A DNA stretch of 64,000 nt from Nannochloropsis salina CCMP1776 (GCA_004565275.1 SDOX01000158.1:6976-70975), one strand, 5' to 3'. Positions 31,816-42,823 are shown, counted from the first letter of the stretch. Made by a program: numbers and translations. Notes: generated from the sequence alone by a model not told the origin.

Positions 31816-32945
31816 ATGTCTCGTACGTCCATGCTCTTCGTCACCGCCATCGCCGCCCTTTTGGCTTTGGTAAGTGCAAGTTGTTCATCCCCTTAGGTGT
31901 CTGGGGGACCCTACGAAGGCCGAGGAAGGGACTATGCCCTCCCTTCTCTGTTCGTGCTTGATAAATGCAAAAGTGGTTGAGAGTACGGCCGTACCTTACA
32001 TACAAACTCATCAGAATTCAGCTCAGGAGGGATTTGGCGCACAGAGGGGTTACATTGTGCCTCTTCCCCACCCCCGGGCCTACCGCCCTTCTTCCACCTT
32101 GCCCACTCACTCCCCTTCCTTCATTCCCTCAGAGCGCCCAAGCCTTCGTCCCCACCAGTAAGCTCGTCCAGCCCGCTGCTGTTGCCGCCGGCCGCAAGGC
32201 TGCCACCAGCATGAAGCTCGATGTGCCCGCAGTGGTCGCAGGCCTTGCCCCCGCCGCCCTTGCCGCCCCTGCCTTCGCCGCTGGTAAGGGTTTTTGCTTG
32301 GGCATAAGGGTTGGAAAATAGGATGATTATTGTCAGAATAGTTTCAGGAAGGGAAATGGACATGATTGATCCCCCTTGTAGTCCCAGGGATGCATCCGGT
32401 GGAGGAGAAGGAATGCACTCTTGAGAAGGACAGGCACGCGTAAGAGGGCACGAGGGCGGGACTCGTTCTGCCTCCTACCCGTGGCCCTCGAGCCTATCCA
32501 CCCATTACCCGTGGCCCTTGAGCATACCTTTCCTATTTCTTATCCACTCTTCGCCGTGTCCACTTCATCTCCCCGTGTCCCCTCCCTCCTCACAGACCAG
32601 ATCATGACTGCGCTCCCCTCCACCACTGTCTCCCTGGAGGTACGATTCCCTTCACTGGCTTAAGGGTATTCCTGTTTTCGGGTGCACGTGACCCTGTGTA
32701 GTGGCACCCATCCTTCTCCTCCGCCTGCATAAAGTTGCCAGCGATCGTCATTCCCCCGCGCACAACCTCCAAGGAACTGACTCGTTTCGTCCTCCCTCCC
32801 CTCCCTCCTCCACCCCTCGCAGGTGACCTTCGCGGCGTATCTGGCTGTTCTCCTCGGCACTTTCGTCCCCGTCGCATTCCTCATCATCCTTTACATCCAA
32901 TCCGAGTCTCGCAAGGCTGGGGAGGCTGCGGGGCGCGGGGAGTAG
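31816..32945 (+). CDS. psbM: Nuclear-encoded photosystem II subunit PsbM with plastid/thylakoid leader
   Basis: PsbM is a one-helix subunit at the photosystem II dimer interface. Exons are 31816-31869, 32133-32283, 32596-32639 and 32823-32945; GT-AG introns and phases close to 123 residues. Residues 1-20 are a signal peptide, followed by AQAFVP, an ASAFAP-like plastid motif. Residues 21-57 are a basic transit stretch. Residues 61-70 are a second hydrophobic segment ending in AFAA, like a thylakoid-lumen signal. The mature end LEVTFAAYLAVLLGTFVP continues with VAFLIILYIQS. It lines up with plastid and cyanobacterial PsbM, (M)EVxxxAxxAxxLxxxVPxAFLxIxYxxx, without gaps. The C-terminal tail is slightly longer than usual. 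A single transmembrane helix limits certainty, but the EV, VP-x-AFL and Y positions all agree. Confidence 0.82.
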
Positions 32946-33738
32946 GTTTGCAAGTGAGAAGGAGGCTCTGGAAGGGAGGACCTAGGCAGAGACATAGAGA
33001 TGGGAAGCAGCTTGTCGACCTTTGGTGTGGATGGATTCTTAATTAATCGTTGGGATTGGTTGCTGCCTGTGCGAGGCAGGGAAGGAGTGAAGCGAGGCGA
33101 GGGTGGATAAAATGTGCGGGCTGACGCCTGAATGTCCTATGGCAGCAGCCAGGGAGAACTCAGCACCATGCCCTGTCCTTTCTTTGTTTCCCGTTGTAGT
33201 CCTTCGTGCGTTCATTCTATCGCCACGCGACGATTTATACGACACGTAGTGTGAAGAGACGGAGCCGTGAGACGCTGCTCAGTCGTAGGGGTAATAGCTT
33301 GGCGTAAGACAGAGAGATGCATGGTCAGGGAGGGATTAGAAAAATGGTTGGACGTAAGCCACTGAAAGAAGGAACATTGAAAAGAGAAGACACGAGAGTC
33401 GTGGAGATTGGTTTGGATTGAACGTGCTCTTGACCGACAGCGAGTCCCAAGCACGCTTTCGTTCCTCACTTTCCATGGCCTCTGTGCCTCGAGACATTGG
33501 GCGAAAATAGCGAGCTCTCACACACAAAACACATGTATGCCTGTGTGATCCATTATATCAAAACGACTCCACAAGTATCTATCGCATGTAAAAACGGGAC
33601 AGCAAGTGTAGAAGTTAACCTCCTCCCCCTGCCCCATTCAGAGGCCTCCGTTCCCTCGACAATTGCCATTCTTAAGGAAAGACTGTAAGTCATTCACCAA
33701 GCTCTTAGCTACACCACCACAGAGGAAGGGGACTGTCC
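32946..33738. other. Intergenic, psbM to ankyrin-BTB gene
   Basis: About 790 bases holding the psbM 3' UTR and the upstream region of the next gene. Nothing else recognised. Confidence 0.5.
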
Positions 33739-36700
33739 ATGTCGGACGACCTGGAAGAGAGAGGCTGGATGCTTTCTTTCCGCCGCGTTCGTCAGCCCCC
33801 CCTTCCTCCTCCACGTCTCCCTCCTCCCCCTCTTCCTCCCCCTGTTCCATATCTACCCTGGCCTCTTCCTTCTTGCCGACGACTTTCCGGTATACAGATG
33901 GTTGCAAGTTCATCAAGCCCCTCTGATGACATAAAAGGGGGAGAAAAAACAGGCAAAGAGAGGGAGATGGGAAGGAGAGAAACGGCAACAGCTGACGCGA
34001 GAAATAATACAGAAGAAGGAGGAGAAAGGGGAGGGAGAGGAAGCACAGTCCAGAAAGCAGGGTATGGGCTGAGGAAGAGGAGAAATCCTCGCGGAAAGGG
34101 GGCAGGGCGTGGCTTGGTGGAAAGACAAGAAAATGCTGCCACGAAAGGCCGAGTTGGAAAAGGAGCGAAGCAACGCAATCAGAGCCAGAAACCACGTGCA
34201 ACCGCCCGAGAACGACGAAAAATGGATGGAAATGGTTTGAGCTCACTGGCAAATTTTTCAGGAGAGGGGACTGGTCAGGCACCTTCATCAGCTCCTGCCT
34301 CTGACCTTTCACTTGTAGCACCCCGTCAGCAGGACGAGGTGGGTACGCCCCAGACTTCTTCGCTCGCACGGAGGGACGACGGTGCCACAGCTCCTATTTT
34401 GAAACACCGAAAGCCTTTTCGCCAAGGCGAGAAAAAGGATGGCGATAGGCAGGGGGCCGGGAAGTTGGAGGGTGCGGGGGCCATGGCCGAGGGAGGGAAG
34501 CAAGGCGGGGGAAGGAGGCGAGTGCGCAAGAAAGAGAAAGCTCACAAGGCAGGCATGAGTACCTCAAACCTCACATATGTAGAGGAAGGGAAGGTGGGAG
34601 GGAGGGATGGGGAGGGGGAGGACGGCTTTCCCGTCCTGATCGAAGGGTGGGAGCAGCCTGGTGCCCATAGTCTGCCTCCCAGGTCGTACGCGAGCCTGCT
34701 CCGACACCAGCAAGAGCGATCGGCAAAGGATGAAATGGAGGTATCCGTCCAGGAATCGACGCAAGGGACGGATGAGGACCGAGGGGAGGCGGCTCGTCGA
34801 TTTGAATGCTTGAAAATCCGTTACCGGCTTGTGAAGCTTGACCCAGTCTTGGCCCTGCCTCCCTCCCGCCCCCCCCCTCTCACCCATGATGCCTCTTTAC
34901 CGGCATGCTCCTCGCAAGATTCGTCGTCTCCTGCTTCTGCTCCCTCTCCCATCGCTGCCCCCCTGCGATCCAGTTTGTCACGCAGCCGAGGAAGAGGAAG
35001 GGGAAGAAGGAGGGAGGGAGGGAGGGAGGAGGGGAAGCAGGCTGGGCAGGAAAGGAGTTTCCTCGATGTCACTCGGTGGGCTGCACGTCGGGAAGGGCTG
35101 GAGAGACGCTTGATGGAGTTGGAAGATGTGCGGGGCAGGGGCAAGGGAGGGAGAAGAGCAGGCCCGGGGGAAGGGGGCCGGTGGCCTGTCGTCTCGGGTG
35201 TGTCTTCGGGGCGCAAGGGAGAGGAAGAGGAAGAGCAGGAGGAAGGGATGGAGGGCGAGGCGGAGGAAGGGGAGAAAAACGGGTGGTACTCCTTCCTGCG
35301 CCCGTCCAAGGAGGTGCGCGGTGGCTTGTTGGTGGAGGGCGGGAGGGAGGGCGGGAGGGAGGGCGGGAGGGAGGGCGGGAAGGAGGGCAGGAGGCCGGAG
35401 AAGGGGGGGCAATGGAGGAGGGAAACGCCGGAGGAGAAGTTTGCTGCTGTGGCTGCCGTAATCAAGGACCGAAGGGTCAGTCACAAGACCCTTCAGACAC
35501 TCTTGATGGAGCAGGGAGGGAGGGAGGCAGGGAGGGCGGGCGGGGTGGGAGGCTGGGACTTGCGAGAGGTGGGAGGGCTGAGGATGAATCCGATCCACTT
35601 GGCGGCGAGGGAGGGGAGGGCGGACATGTTGGAGGTGCTCGTGCGGGCGGCTGGGGAGTCGATGGCCTTGGCAGTGGACGGATCGGATCGGAGGCGGATG
35701 ACGCCGTTGATGCACGCGGCGGAGGGAGGGAGGGAGGGAGGGAGGGAGGGAGGGAGGGGCCGGGACTGGGAGGAATGCGTGGAGGTGTTGTTGAATGGGG
35801 GGCGGACCCAGGTTTGCGGGACAAAGGCGGGGAAACGGCTTTGCACAAAGCGGCACGAGGGGGCCGCGTGCGCATCATGGAGTTGCTGGCGGCGCCCGTG
35901 AGGAGGGCGAGCGGAGGGCGGGAGGGAGGGAAGGGCCTGAGGAAGGGGGGGGAGAGGCGACAGCGTGCGCTGGGGATCAGGAACAAGCGGCAGGAGACGG
36001 CTTTGCACGTGGCGGCGGAGGGCGGGAAGGAGGAAGGGGTGCTCCTCCTCCTGCGACAGGGCGCGGTCGGCGACGTTTGGGACGTGGACGGTCATACTCC
36101 GCTTTCCCTCGCTGCTGCCAGGGGGCACGTGGGTGTGGTCCGAGTGCTTCTGCAGCGGGGGGAAGGAAGGAGAGAGGGAGGGAGGGAGGGAGGGAGGGAG
36201 GCAGGGATGCCTTGGAGGTAGCGGCACGGCATGGGAAAGAGGCGGTGGTTGCGCTACTGCTTGAGGCAGGGTGGGGTGTGGAGGGGAGGGAGGGAGGGAG
36301 GGAGGGAGGAAGGAAGGGGTTCACCCCCCGTGTTGGCAGCCGTGAGGGGAGGGCACCTAGGCGTAGTGAAGCTTTTGGTGGAGCAAGGGGCGATGGAGGG
36401 AGGGAAGAAATGGGAGAGGGCGATGCTCAATGCGGCTGTGGCAGGGAAGAAGGACATGGTGCGGTGGCTGCTGAGGGAGGGGGGGAGGAGGGCGGGAAGG
36501 AGGGGACGAGGAGGAAAGAGAAGAGGAGCGAGGAGCCGATGCAGGGGACCAGAACGGGGTTGCCGCCCTCCACAACCNNNNNNNNNNNNNNNNNNNNNNN
36601 NNNNNNNNNNNNNNNNNNNNNNNNNNNNNNNNNNNNNNNNNNNNNNNNNNNNNNNNNNNNNNNNNNNNNNNNNNNNNCTACCTTCTTCCCACGACGTCGT

Positions 36701-38555
36701 CTTGGTTGTGCGGGAGGGAGGGTGGGAGGGAGGATGGGAAGGAGGGAGGGAGGGAGGGAGGGAGAAGCGCTACCTGGCCCATCGGGCCGTGTTGGCGGGT
36801 CGGAGCGACAGATTCAAGGCTATGTTCGCATGGCAGGAGGGCGGCAGGGGAGGAGGCGGAGGAGGAGGCGAGGGTCCAGGGGCGGTGCGAGAGTTCCGGT
36901 TGGAAGGGGAATGGAGCCCGGGGGTGTTCGCGCAATTTTTAGAATTCCTGTACACAGGACGGAGCCCTCCCTCCCTCGGGCTGGGCGGGGAAGGGAGGCG
37001 CAGGGAGATGGGGGAAGGAGGCGGGGAGGGAGGGCGAGGAGCAGCATTGACGATGGAGCTGATGCTGCTGGCGGACGAGTGTCTAGTGGATGGGCTCCGA
37101 TGCCTGTGCGAGCACCGGGTGGGGGAACTTCTGGTGCGGTGGGGAAAAGAAGCGGGGGAGGCCGCTAGGGAGGGGGAGAGGGAGGGGTGGATGGCGAGCC
37201 TGGAGGAGGCCCTTCGAATGGTGGGGCTCTTGGGGTTACCAGTTTTGAGGGAGTATTGTCGCACGGCGGTGTTTGAGCAGGAGGGACGGAGGGAGGAGGG
37301 TGGGAAGACGGAGGGGGGGTGTCCGGCGAGGCGGCTGTGGGAGGCAGTGCTGGGAGTGGAGCTCGAGGGAGGGGGCAATGGGGCGAGGAATAGGGCCGAG
37401 CGAGGGCAAGTGCTGGGAGGCGCCACTGTCCTCACTGAGGCAGACGCGTCCTGGTGGGTGCGGGAGGTAGGAGCAGAGGGCGAGCGGGAGGGTGGGAAGG
37501 AGGGAAACAGGGAGAAAGACAAGGCGTTGCTCCCTGAGGCGTTGGTCAAGAGGCTGCTGGGAGAGGGATGGGGCCCTAGAGGGCCGATAATCTGGAGGGA
37601 GGTGGACGAGATCCTGGGCGGGTGGGGGGAAGGCGGGAGGGAGGAAGGGAGGGAGGAAGGAAGGGAGGAAGGAGGGGCGCTCCCCGGGGGAGAGCGGTCC
37701 TCCTCGTCTTTCAAGCTTAGCAATCTCGACAGGTATAGAGTGCAGAAAGCGTGGCGGGTCTGGTGGAGGAAAGAGCAGGAACGTCATACGGACCACGTCA
37801 GGAGGCCGTCCTACCCCCTTCCTCCCCCCCTTCCTCCCCCCGTCCTGCCTCCCCCCCTGGAGAGCCTCAGAATAGACATGGGAGGCATCTTGGCGGATGG
37901 GGGTATCTTTCCTGACTGTTACATTGCCTGCGAAGACAATGGGGGAAGGGAAGGAGGGAAAGGGGGAGGGCGGGAAGGAGGGAGCGTCGCATGTGCCGCG
38001 CATCGAAGCATTTTGGCAGCGAGGTCAGAACGGATGGCGGCTCACTTTCGTTTCGCGGAGATGGGAGAGGGCGAGAAGGAGGGAATGCCCACGTTCGTAT
38101 TCCCGTCGCTCTCTGCAAGCACGCTCGGACCCTTCTTGACATATCTATACACGGGGCGCCTGCCGGAGTTGGAGGAGGGGAGGGAGGTGGGAGGGGGGAA
38201 GACGGGGAGGTGCAGGACAGAGACGCTGATGGAGCTCGCTGTCGTGGCGGATGAATTTTTGCTTCCTGGCCTCGTTCGTGAGTGCGAGTGGGAGCTCTGT
38301 TTAAGTCAGGACTACATTCAGGGGGAGGGTACAGAAGAGACAGGGGCCGACGCAGAGGTGGAAGCGGCGGCGCGTCTCTTCAAACTCACAAACTTGTTGC
38401 CAGGAATGAGCGTGTTGAGAGTTCAATCGGCTTTGAGACTTGTCAAGGGGTGTAAGTATGTGTTGAAGGGAGGGGGGGAAGGAGGATGTCAAGATGGGGA
38501 AGACGAGGGCGAGGTATTGCTCAAAGAGGCCATTGACTGTTTGATGGACAAATAA
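33739..38555 (+). CDS. Ankyrin / double BTB-POZ protein (ABTB1-like), frame interrupted in this assembly
   Basis: Proteins with ankyrin repeats and two BTB domains, such as ABTB1/BPOZ, act as cullin-3 adaptors. The ATG at 33739 opens about 610 residues of Lys/Arg/Gly/Glu-rich, probably disordered sequence. Then come at least nine ankyrin units between 35583 and 36577 (MNPIHLAAREGRADMLEVLV, GETALHKAARGG, DALEVAARHGKEAVVALLL and others). After the gap follow BTB 1 (YLAHRAVLAGRSDRFKAMF, FLEFLYTGR) and BTB 2 (FPDCYIACEDN, AAHRSILAARSERMAAHF, FLTYLYTGRLP). The ankyrin units lie in different frames. The frame changes near 35797 (a run of six G), at 36165-36215, at 36280-36315 and at 36470-36510, each time in G-rich or (GGGA)n sequence. 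This may be a repeat-length error or a real defect. Confidence 0.8.
35336..35388. repeat. 12-bp GGGCGGGAGGGA tandem array
   Basis: Four or more copies in coding sequence, translating as Gly-Gly-Arg-Glu repeats in the disordered part of the ankyrin-BTB protein. Confidence 0.85.
35722..35758. repeat. (GGGA)n tract between ankyrin units
   Basis: About nine units inserted within an ankyrin repeat (after HAAE), read as Gly-Arg-Glu-Gly. A nearby homopolymer of six G at about 35797 marks a frame change. Confidence 0.9.
36174..36201. repeat. (GGGA)n tract at a frame change
   Basis: About seven units. The ankyrin unit before it (HTPLSLAAARGH) and the one after it (DALEVAARHGKE) lie in different frames. 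Confidence 0.9.
36284..36310. repeat. (GGGA)n tract at a frame change
   Basis: About six units plus imperfect GGAA units. The flanking ankyrin units VVALLLEAGW and PPVLAAVRGGHLG lie in different frames. Confidence 0.9.
36578..36677. other. Assembly gap (100 N)
   Basis: Exactly 100 N, the conventional length for a gap of unknown size. It falls between an ankyrin unit (GVAALHN) and the first BTB domain, so the frame across it cannot be known. Confidence 0.99.
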
Positions 38556-39298
38556 GCGCGAGGGCACCCAGAAATTACCAGATGTGTAAATTATATTGTA
38601 ACGAATAATTTTGAGATTAAAAAAAGGCATTATTTTTTCAACTTTTCCTGATAAGTCGTCTGCGCAGTCTCCCTGAACCGGCATGCCCCCTTTTCCCCTT
38701 TGTTGGCGTGGGAGTCATTCCCTTTCGTCATACAAGACGCCATCCGCCTTTAAAATCGACCCGTCGTCTTCTCAACGCCGAATCCTCTCTCACACACGCA
38801 TGTCTCTGGACTCTTTCGGGCGCTTGGCATATAAAAGGCAGACTAGCTTCCCTCATGCCGTTGAAGTCTACTTTTAGTTCGGGAAGCGTCGCGCCGTCTA
38901 TCTCTAAAGTTCTGCCCGATAACTTTCATTCTACCGATTGTGTCTCTTCCTCAAGGTCGCGAATACACCCCAGTCTACCTGCACAGCGGTCCGAGTACGA
39001 CGTAAAACAGACATATAGCGTGTGCGTGGACTTTATTTGAGGAGAGGGAGGAGGTCAGTGCTGCAGCGAGGCCGGCGAAAGCCCCGAGAAGGGTCAGTCG
39101 TGTGAATCAAAACCTCACTGTATGTCCGTCTTCTTGGTTCCCATGGCCTCCACAAACAAGCTCGACTCAGTCAATTATGCCCGATTGGGTTACTTTTTCT
39201 TCATAGCAGGGCTGGAGACGGGTGCCTTTGTTTTTCAAGCTTCTTGCCCTCGCCCATAGTCTTCCTCAAGTGTTGGGCGCCTCAGCGTGGAAGCCACC
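38556..39298. other. Intergenic, upstream of dymeclin
   Basis: About 740 bases. A TATAAAA string sits at 38830-38836, 469 bases before the dymeclin ATG, too far to trust without transcript data. No gene seen. Confidence 0.5.
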
Positions 39299-42200
39299 AT
39301 GACCAACGTCACTGGCAGCAATGGCAGCACTGCCGCGCCATCTAAAGCACAGATGGCCGTAGATCCCCAACTGCTCGACCTCCTGGAAACTTTCACCAGT
39401 CCACGCCCGGTCCCCTCGCACTCGGGATTCTGGCGGCAGCAACTCCTCCTAGCCCCCGGCCTGCGGGAAGCATGTGCTCGCGATGCCCGCGCAGAGAATC
39501 CGGTCATGGAGCATTTTGCAGCCCGCCTTCTTGAATGCAATCATCGGTCCAGAAATCTGGGAAGGCTGGTGCAGCACACCATATTTTCTCTCCATTCTGC
39601 GCGGGAGGCGGTAGAGGCGGACAGGGGGACAGAGGGGCCGGAGGATGGAGCAGACATGCAGATTGTCATGGCGATGAACGGGATGCGGTTGATGTCCGTG
39701 TTTGTGGGGTACTTGCTGGCGCGGACCAGCCAGGAGGGAGGCATGAGTATGGTGTGGGAGCATTTGCAGCCCTCCACATTGGAGAGGGAGGGGGGGGGAG
39801 GCAGAGAGGCCGGTCCCCCCTCTGCCCCCCTCGTCTCCTACGACGCGTCGGCGGATGCAAAGAGAGAAGGACTTGCTTCCAGGGAGCCTCCTGACTCGCA
39901 GCAAGGCAGGGAGACGTATCGGGCCTCCGCCTCCTCCTTCTCCTCCACCTCCTCTCTATCCTCCTCCTCCCGCTCCACCTTTTCCTTTTCCCAGCAGCCG
40001 TGGAGCCCGACCTCCACCGTGTCTTCCATTGTGCACGCCTTGTTACGCTTTCTCCTTGCCCCTACGAGTTCGGACCCTTCCTCTCGCCCTCCTTCTTTCC
40101 TCCTCTCTGCCGCCCACCTGGAGACGGTCAACCTCCTCCTGGTGCTCTGCGCGACGCAGCTCTATGGCCCCAGTCCCCTCGACGAGGAGGACCTGACCGG
40201 CCGCGCCCACAACCCTTTCATGGAAGCTCTGCTGGAGGCAGGGGGAGAGGAAGGGAAGGAAGCGGGTATTGAGGGCGTTTCTTTGGTGCGCCGGATCCTC
40301 ATGGAGTTCATGCAGGACGGAGGGCCTTGCCCAGGGGGGAGAGGACGAGAGGGGGGGGAGCAGGCTGCGGCCAGAGACAGCATGCACAGCGTACGGAATG
40401 GGGAGGGCAGTAAGGAGGCTGGGTGGGCTCTGAGCAGGACGCTCTCTAGCATGGGCCTGTCCTCGCGATGGCTGGGGGGAGGGAGGGAGGGACGACGGGA
40501 GAGAGGGAAGGAGGGAGGAAAGGAGGAAGGTGGCTCCCTTGATCCCTCTTCGTCATGGGCAGAGGCTCCATCGGTAGAAGATGAGGCAGAAATTTCTATT
40601 GCCAAGGAAGGAGGGAGGGAGGGCGGGGGGGAGGGCGGGATGGAAGGCGGGAAGGAGGGCGGGGGGGGCATGTGGCGTAGCTTCTACTCACTCATGCGAA
40701 GAGAGAGTGCGGTGCAAGCAGCCCCGAGTGGTGCAAGGGAAGGAGAACCCTCGAGAGCAGCATCGACACGGCCCCCCTCTTCCAGGTCCCCCTCCCAGAC
40801 CGCCCCCTCCCCCTCCACGGATTCCACCCCGGCGTCCCTGCTCACTTCCAGCACCGGCACAGGCAGCAGTCAGAGCATTGCGAGCCTCTCCATGGCCGCC
40901 GCCGCTGCTGTGGCGTCTCCTGCGGCCTGGGCTGGGGTGCGGCGAGAGTCGTGGCAGCCAAAAAGCGAGCCGGAGGAGTGGGCGCGTCGTGGGCGTCAGA
41001 AGCGGGAGCGGAGTCTCCTGCTCTTACTCCTCCTTGCCTATCAGGGGCGCGGGGAGCAGCGGGTGTGGAATCCCTACCGGGCGATTCTGGAGACCTTGCA
41101 AGACGAGCGGTATCAGTGTGGACAAGGGGAAGAGGAGGGAAGGCCCGAGGGAGGGAGGGAAGGAGGGCGAGGTGGAGGGGCTCCGGCACTTTTACGGCTT
41201 CCCTTTGACCGGCTTTTCACGGCGTTCGGCCGCCTGCTCCCCCTGGGCGAGCCCGCCCCTCTCCTCTTCTATACGCTCCTCTCCTCTCCCAATCCGCTCT
41301 TTCTCTCCACCAGCCTGGCCCAAGGGGACGTGGAAAGCCTCCTCCTCCCCCTCCTCCATCAGCTCTACCGCCCCGACCGCCTCCCCTCCCTCCCTCCCTC
41401 CCCCCGGCCCCTCTACCTCCTCCTCACCATCCTCCTCCTCTTCTCCCAGGACTCGGCCTTCAACACGGCCCTCTTCCGCCGCCATTTCCTCCCCTCCGTC
41501 CCTTGGTATAAGGAGAGGCTCCTGGGCCGCACCTCCCTCGGCTCCCTCGCCCTCCTCTGCCTCCTCCGCGCTCTCCTCTTCGCGCTCCATCCAGCCCCCG
41601 CGCCCTCGCCTAAACCCATCCCAGAGACACCCAGCACAAGCCCCACGACCAGCAGCAGTAGCCAGGAAAGTGCCAGCTCCCTCTACCTGCTCCAGACCTC
41701 CGGGGCCATCCTCCTGAATCTGGCGGCCCAGGCCGAGCATCTCCATGACTACGCCGCCCTCCGCCTCACGCAGGTTCTTCTCCTCCTCCTCCGCCGCTAC
41801 GTCCGCTTGGTCGAACGTCTTCCTTCTTCCTCCTGTCCGCCGTTGCCGCTCCCAGCCGCCGGCGCTGTCACGGCCGCTGCCCCCTCCTCTTTCCCTCCCT
41901 CCTCCTCCACCTCCCTTCCTTCACACCACCTTCCGGGCCACTCAGCCGCCCTTCCCTCCTCCTCCCCTCCCTCCGCAGCGTCCTCCGACCCCAACCCCTC
42001 CCTCACCCACGCCCTCCTCTCCTCTGGCCTGCGCACTCTCCTCTCCTTCTTCTCCATTGCCCTTTCTCCCTCCCTGCTACCCTCCAACCTGGCCCTCGTT
42101 CACTCCCTTCTCTACTCCCGCCAACACCTGGAACCCCTCCTCGCCCACCGAGCCGTGCGAGCTCTGGCTACCGCCTCCTTCCCGCCTTCCCTCCCGCCCT

Positions 42201-42823
42201 TCCCCTCGCCCTCCCACCCCGTGCAGGAGGGAGGGGGGGCGGCCGGATTGGGGCTCGTCCCGGGGGTCCTCGAATTTTTCGGTCGCCTCTTCGACGAGAC
42301 GGAAGGCACGCTCTCGGTGGAGCAAGCCATGCAGGTGCTGGAAAAGGGGGCGCGGGAGTGGGTGGGAGGGAAGGAGGGAGGGAGGGCGGGCGGGTTGGGT
42401 GCGGGAATGGCGGCGGACCCAGAGCTGAAGTTCACGTACGAGGAGGAAACCGAGGCAGATTCCTTCTTTGTGCCCTACATTTGGGAGACCATCTATACCA
42501 TCACCAAAGAAGACCTCTGGTGGATGCCTCAGTATATTCAGCTCTTTGGCCCCACCCCGTCGCCTTCGCTCCCTCCTTCGGCGCCTGCTCCCCGCCCTCC
42601 TCCCTCGGACGCTGCCCCGTCCTCGCAGGGAATGGTGCGCAGGCTGCTGGCAGGAACCATGAGCGTGATTCCGACCTCCCTCATTTCTTCCCCTCCCCCC
42701 TCGCGGGCTCAGAATCAGCTTTCTCAGAATGGGTGGCCGAGTACGGTCGACGCGGGTGCTGAGGAGGACACGGGCCGCGCTTCCATTGGTGCGTTGCCTG
42801 TGGTGGTGACCATGAACGTGTAG
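39299..42823 (+). CDS. DYM: Dymeclin
   Basis: Dymeclin is a peripheral Golgi-associated protein needed for normal Golgi organisation and trafficking. The ATG at 39299 sits in an excellent Kozak context (GCCACCATGA) and gives 1174 residues in one exon, much longer than the roughly 670-residue animal protein. Conserved blocks, in order: the N-terminal FWRQQLLLAP and NLGRLVQHTI; TVNLLLVLCATQLYG; LLLLLLAYQG with NPYRAIL; PFDRLFTAFG with LLFYTLLSSPNPLF; DVESLLLPLLHQLY; LLTILLLFSQDSAFN; the C-terminal DPELKFTYEEETEADSFFVP; and YIWETIYTITKEDLWWMPQY with IQLF. The extra length is low-complexity insertion rich in Ser/Pro or Gly/Arg/Glu (for example 40470-40670, from GGGA-like sequence). The assignment is strong because the C-terminal signature is nearly family-exact. 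Confidence 0.93.
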   Translation: MTNVTGSNGSTAAPSKAQMAVDPQLLDLLETFTSPRPVPSHSGFWRQQLLLAPGLREACARDARAENPVMEHFAARLLECNHRSRNLGRLVQHTIFSLHSAREAVEADRGTEGPEDGADMQIVMAMNGMRLMSVFVGYLLARTSQEGGMSMVWEHLQPSTLEREGGGGREAGPPSAPLVSYDASADAKREGLASREPPDSQQGRETYRASASSFSSTSSLSSSSRSTFSFSQQPWSPTSTVSSIVHALLRFLLAPTSSDPSSRPPSFLLSAAHLETVNLLLVLCATQLYGPSPLDEEDLTGRAHNPFMEALLEAGGEEGKEAGIEGVSLVRRILMEFMQDGGPCPGGRGREGGEQAAARDSMHSVRNGEGSKEAGWALSRTLSSMGLSSRWLGGGREGRRERGKEGGKEEGGSLDPSSSWAEAPSVEDEAEISIAKEGGREGGGEGGMEGGKEGGGGMWRSFYSLMRRESAVQAAPSGAREGEPSRAASTRPPSSRSPSQTAPSPSTDSTPASLLTSSTGTGSSQSIASLSMAAAAAVASPAAWAGVRRESWQPKSEPEEWARRGRQKRERSLLLLLLLAYQGRGEQRVWNPYRAILETLQDERYQCGQGEEEGRPEGGREGGRGGGAPALLRLPFDRLFTAFGRLLPLGEPAPLLFYTLLSSPNPLFLSTSLAQGDVESLLLPLLHQLYRPDRLPSLPPSPRPLYLLLTILLLFSQDSAFNTALFRRHFLPSVPWYKERLLGRTSLGSLALLCLLRALLFALHPAPAPSPKPIPETPSTSPTTSSSSQESASSLYLLQTSGAILLNLAAQAEHLHDYAALRLTQVLLLLLRRYVRLVERLPSSSCPPLPLPAAGAVTAAAPSSFPPSSSTSLPSHHLPGHSAALPSSSPPSAASSDPNPSLTHALLSSGLRTLLSFFSIALSPSLLPSNLALVHSLLYSRQHLEPLLAHRAVRALATASFPPSLPPFPSPSHPVQEGGGAAGLGLVPGVLEFFGRLFDETEGTLSVEQAMQVLEKGAREWVGGKEGGRAGGLGAGMAADPELKFTYEEETEADSFFVPYIWETIYTITKEDLWWMPQYIQLFGPTPSPSLPPSAPAPRPPPSDAAPSSQGMVRRLLAGTMSVIPTSLISSPPPSRAQNQLSQNGWPSTVDAGAEEDTGRASIGALPVVVTMNV

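Noticed and set aside
38830-38836. TATAAAA box upstream of dymeclin
   Set aside because: It is 469 bases before the start codon and such strings are expected by chance in AT-rich spacers.
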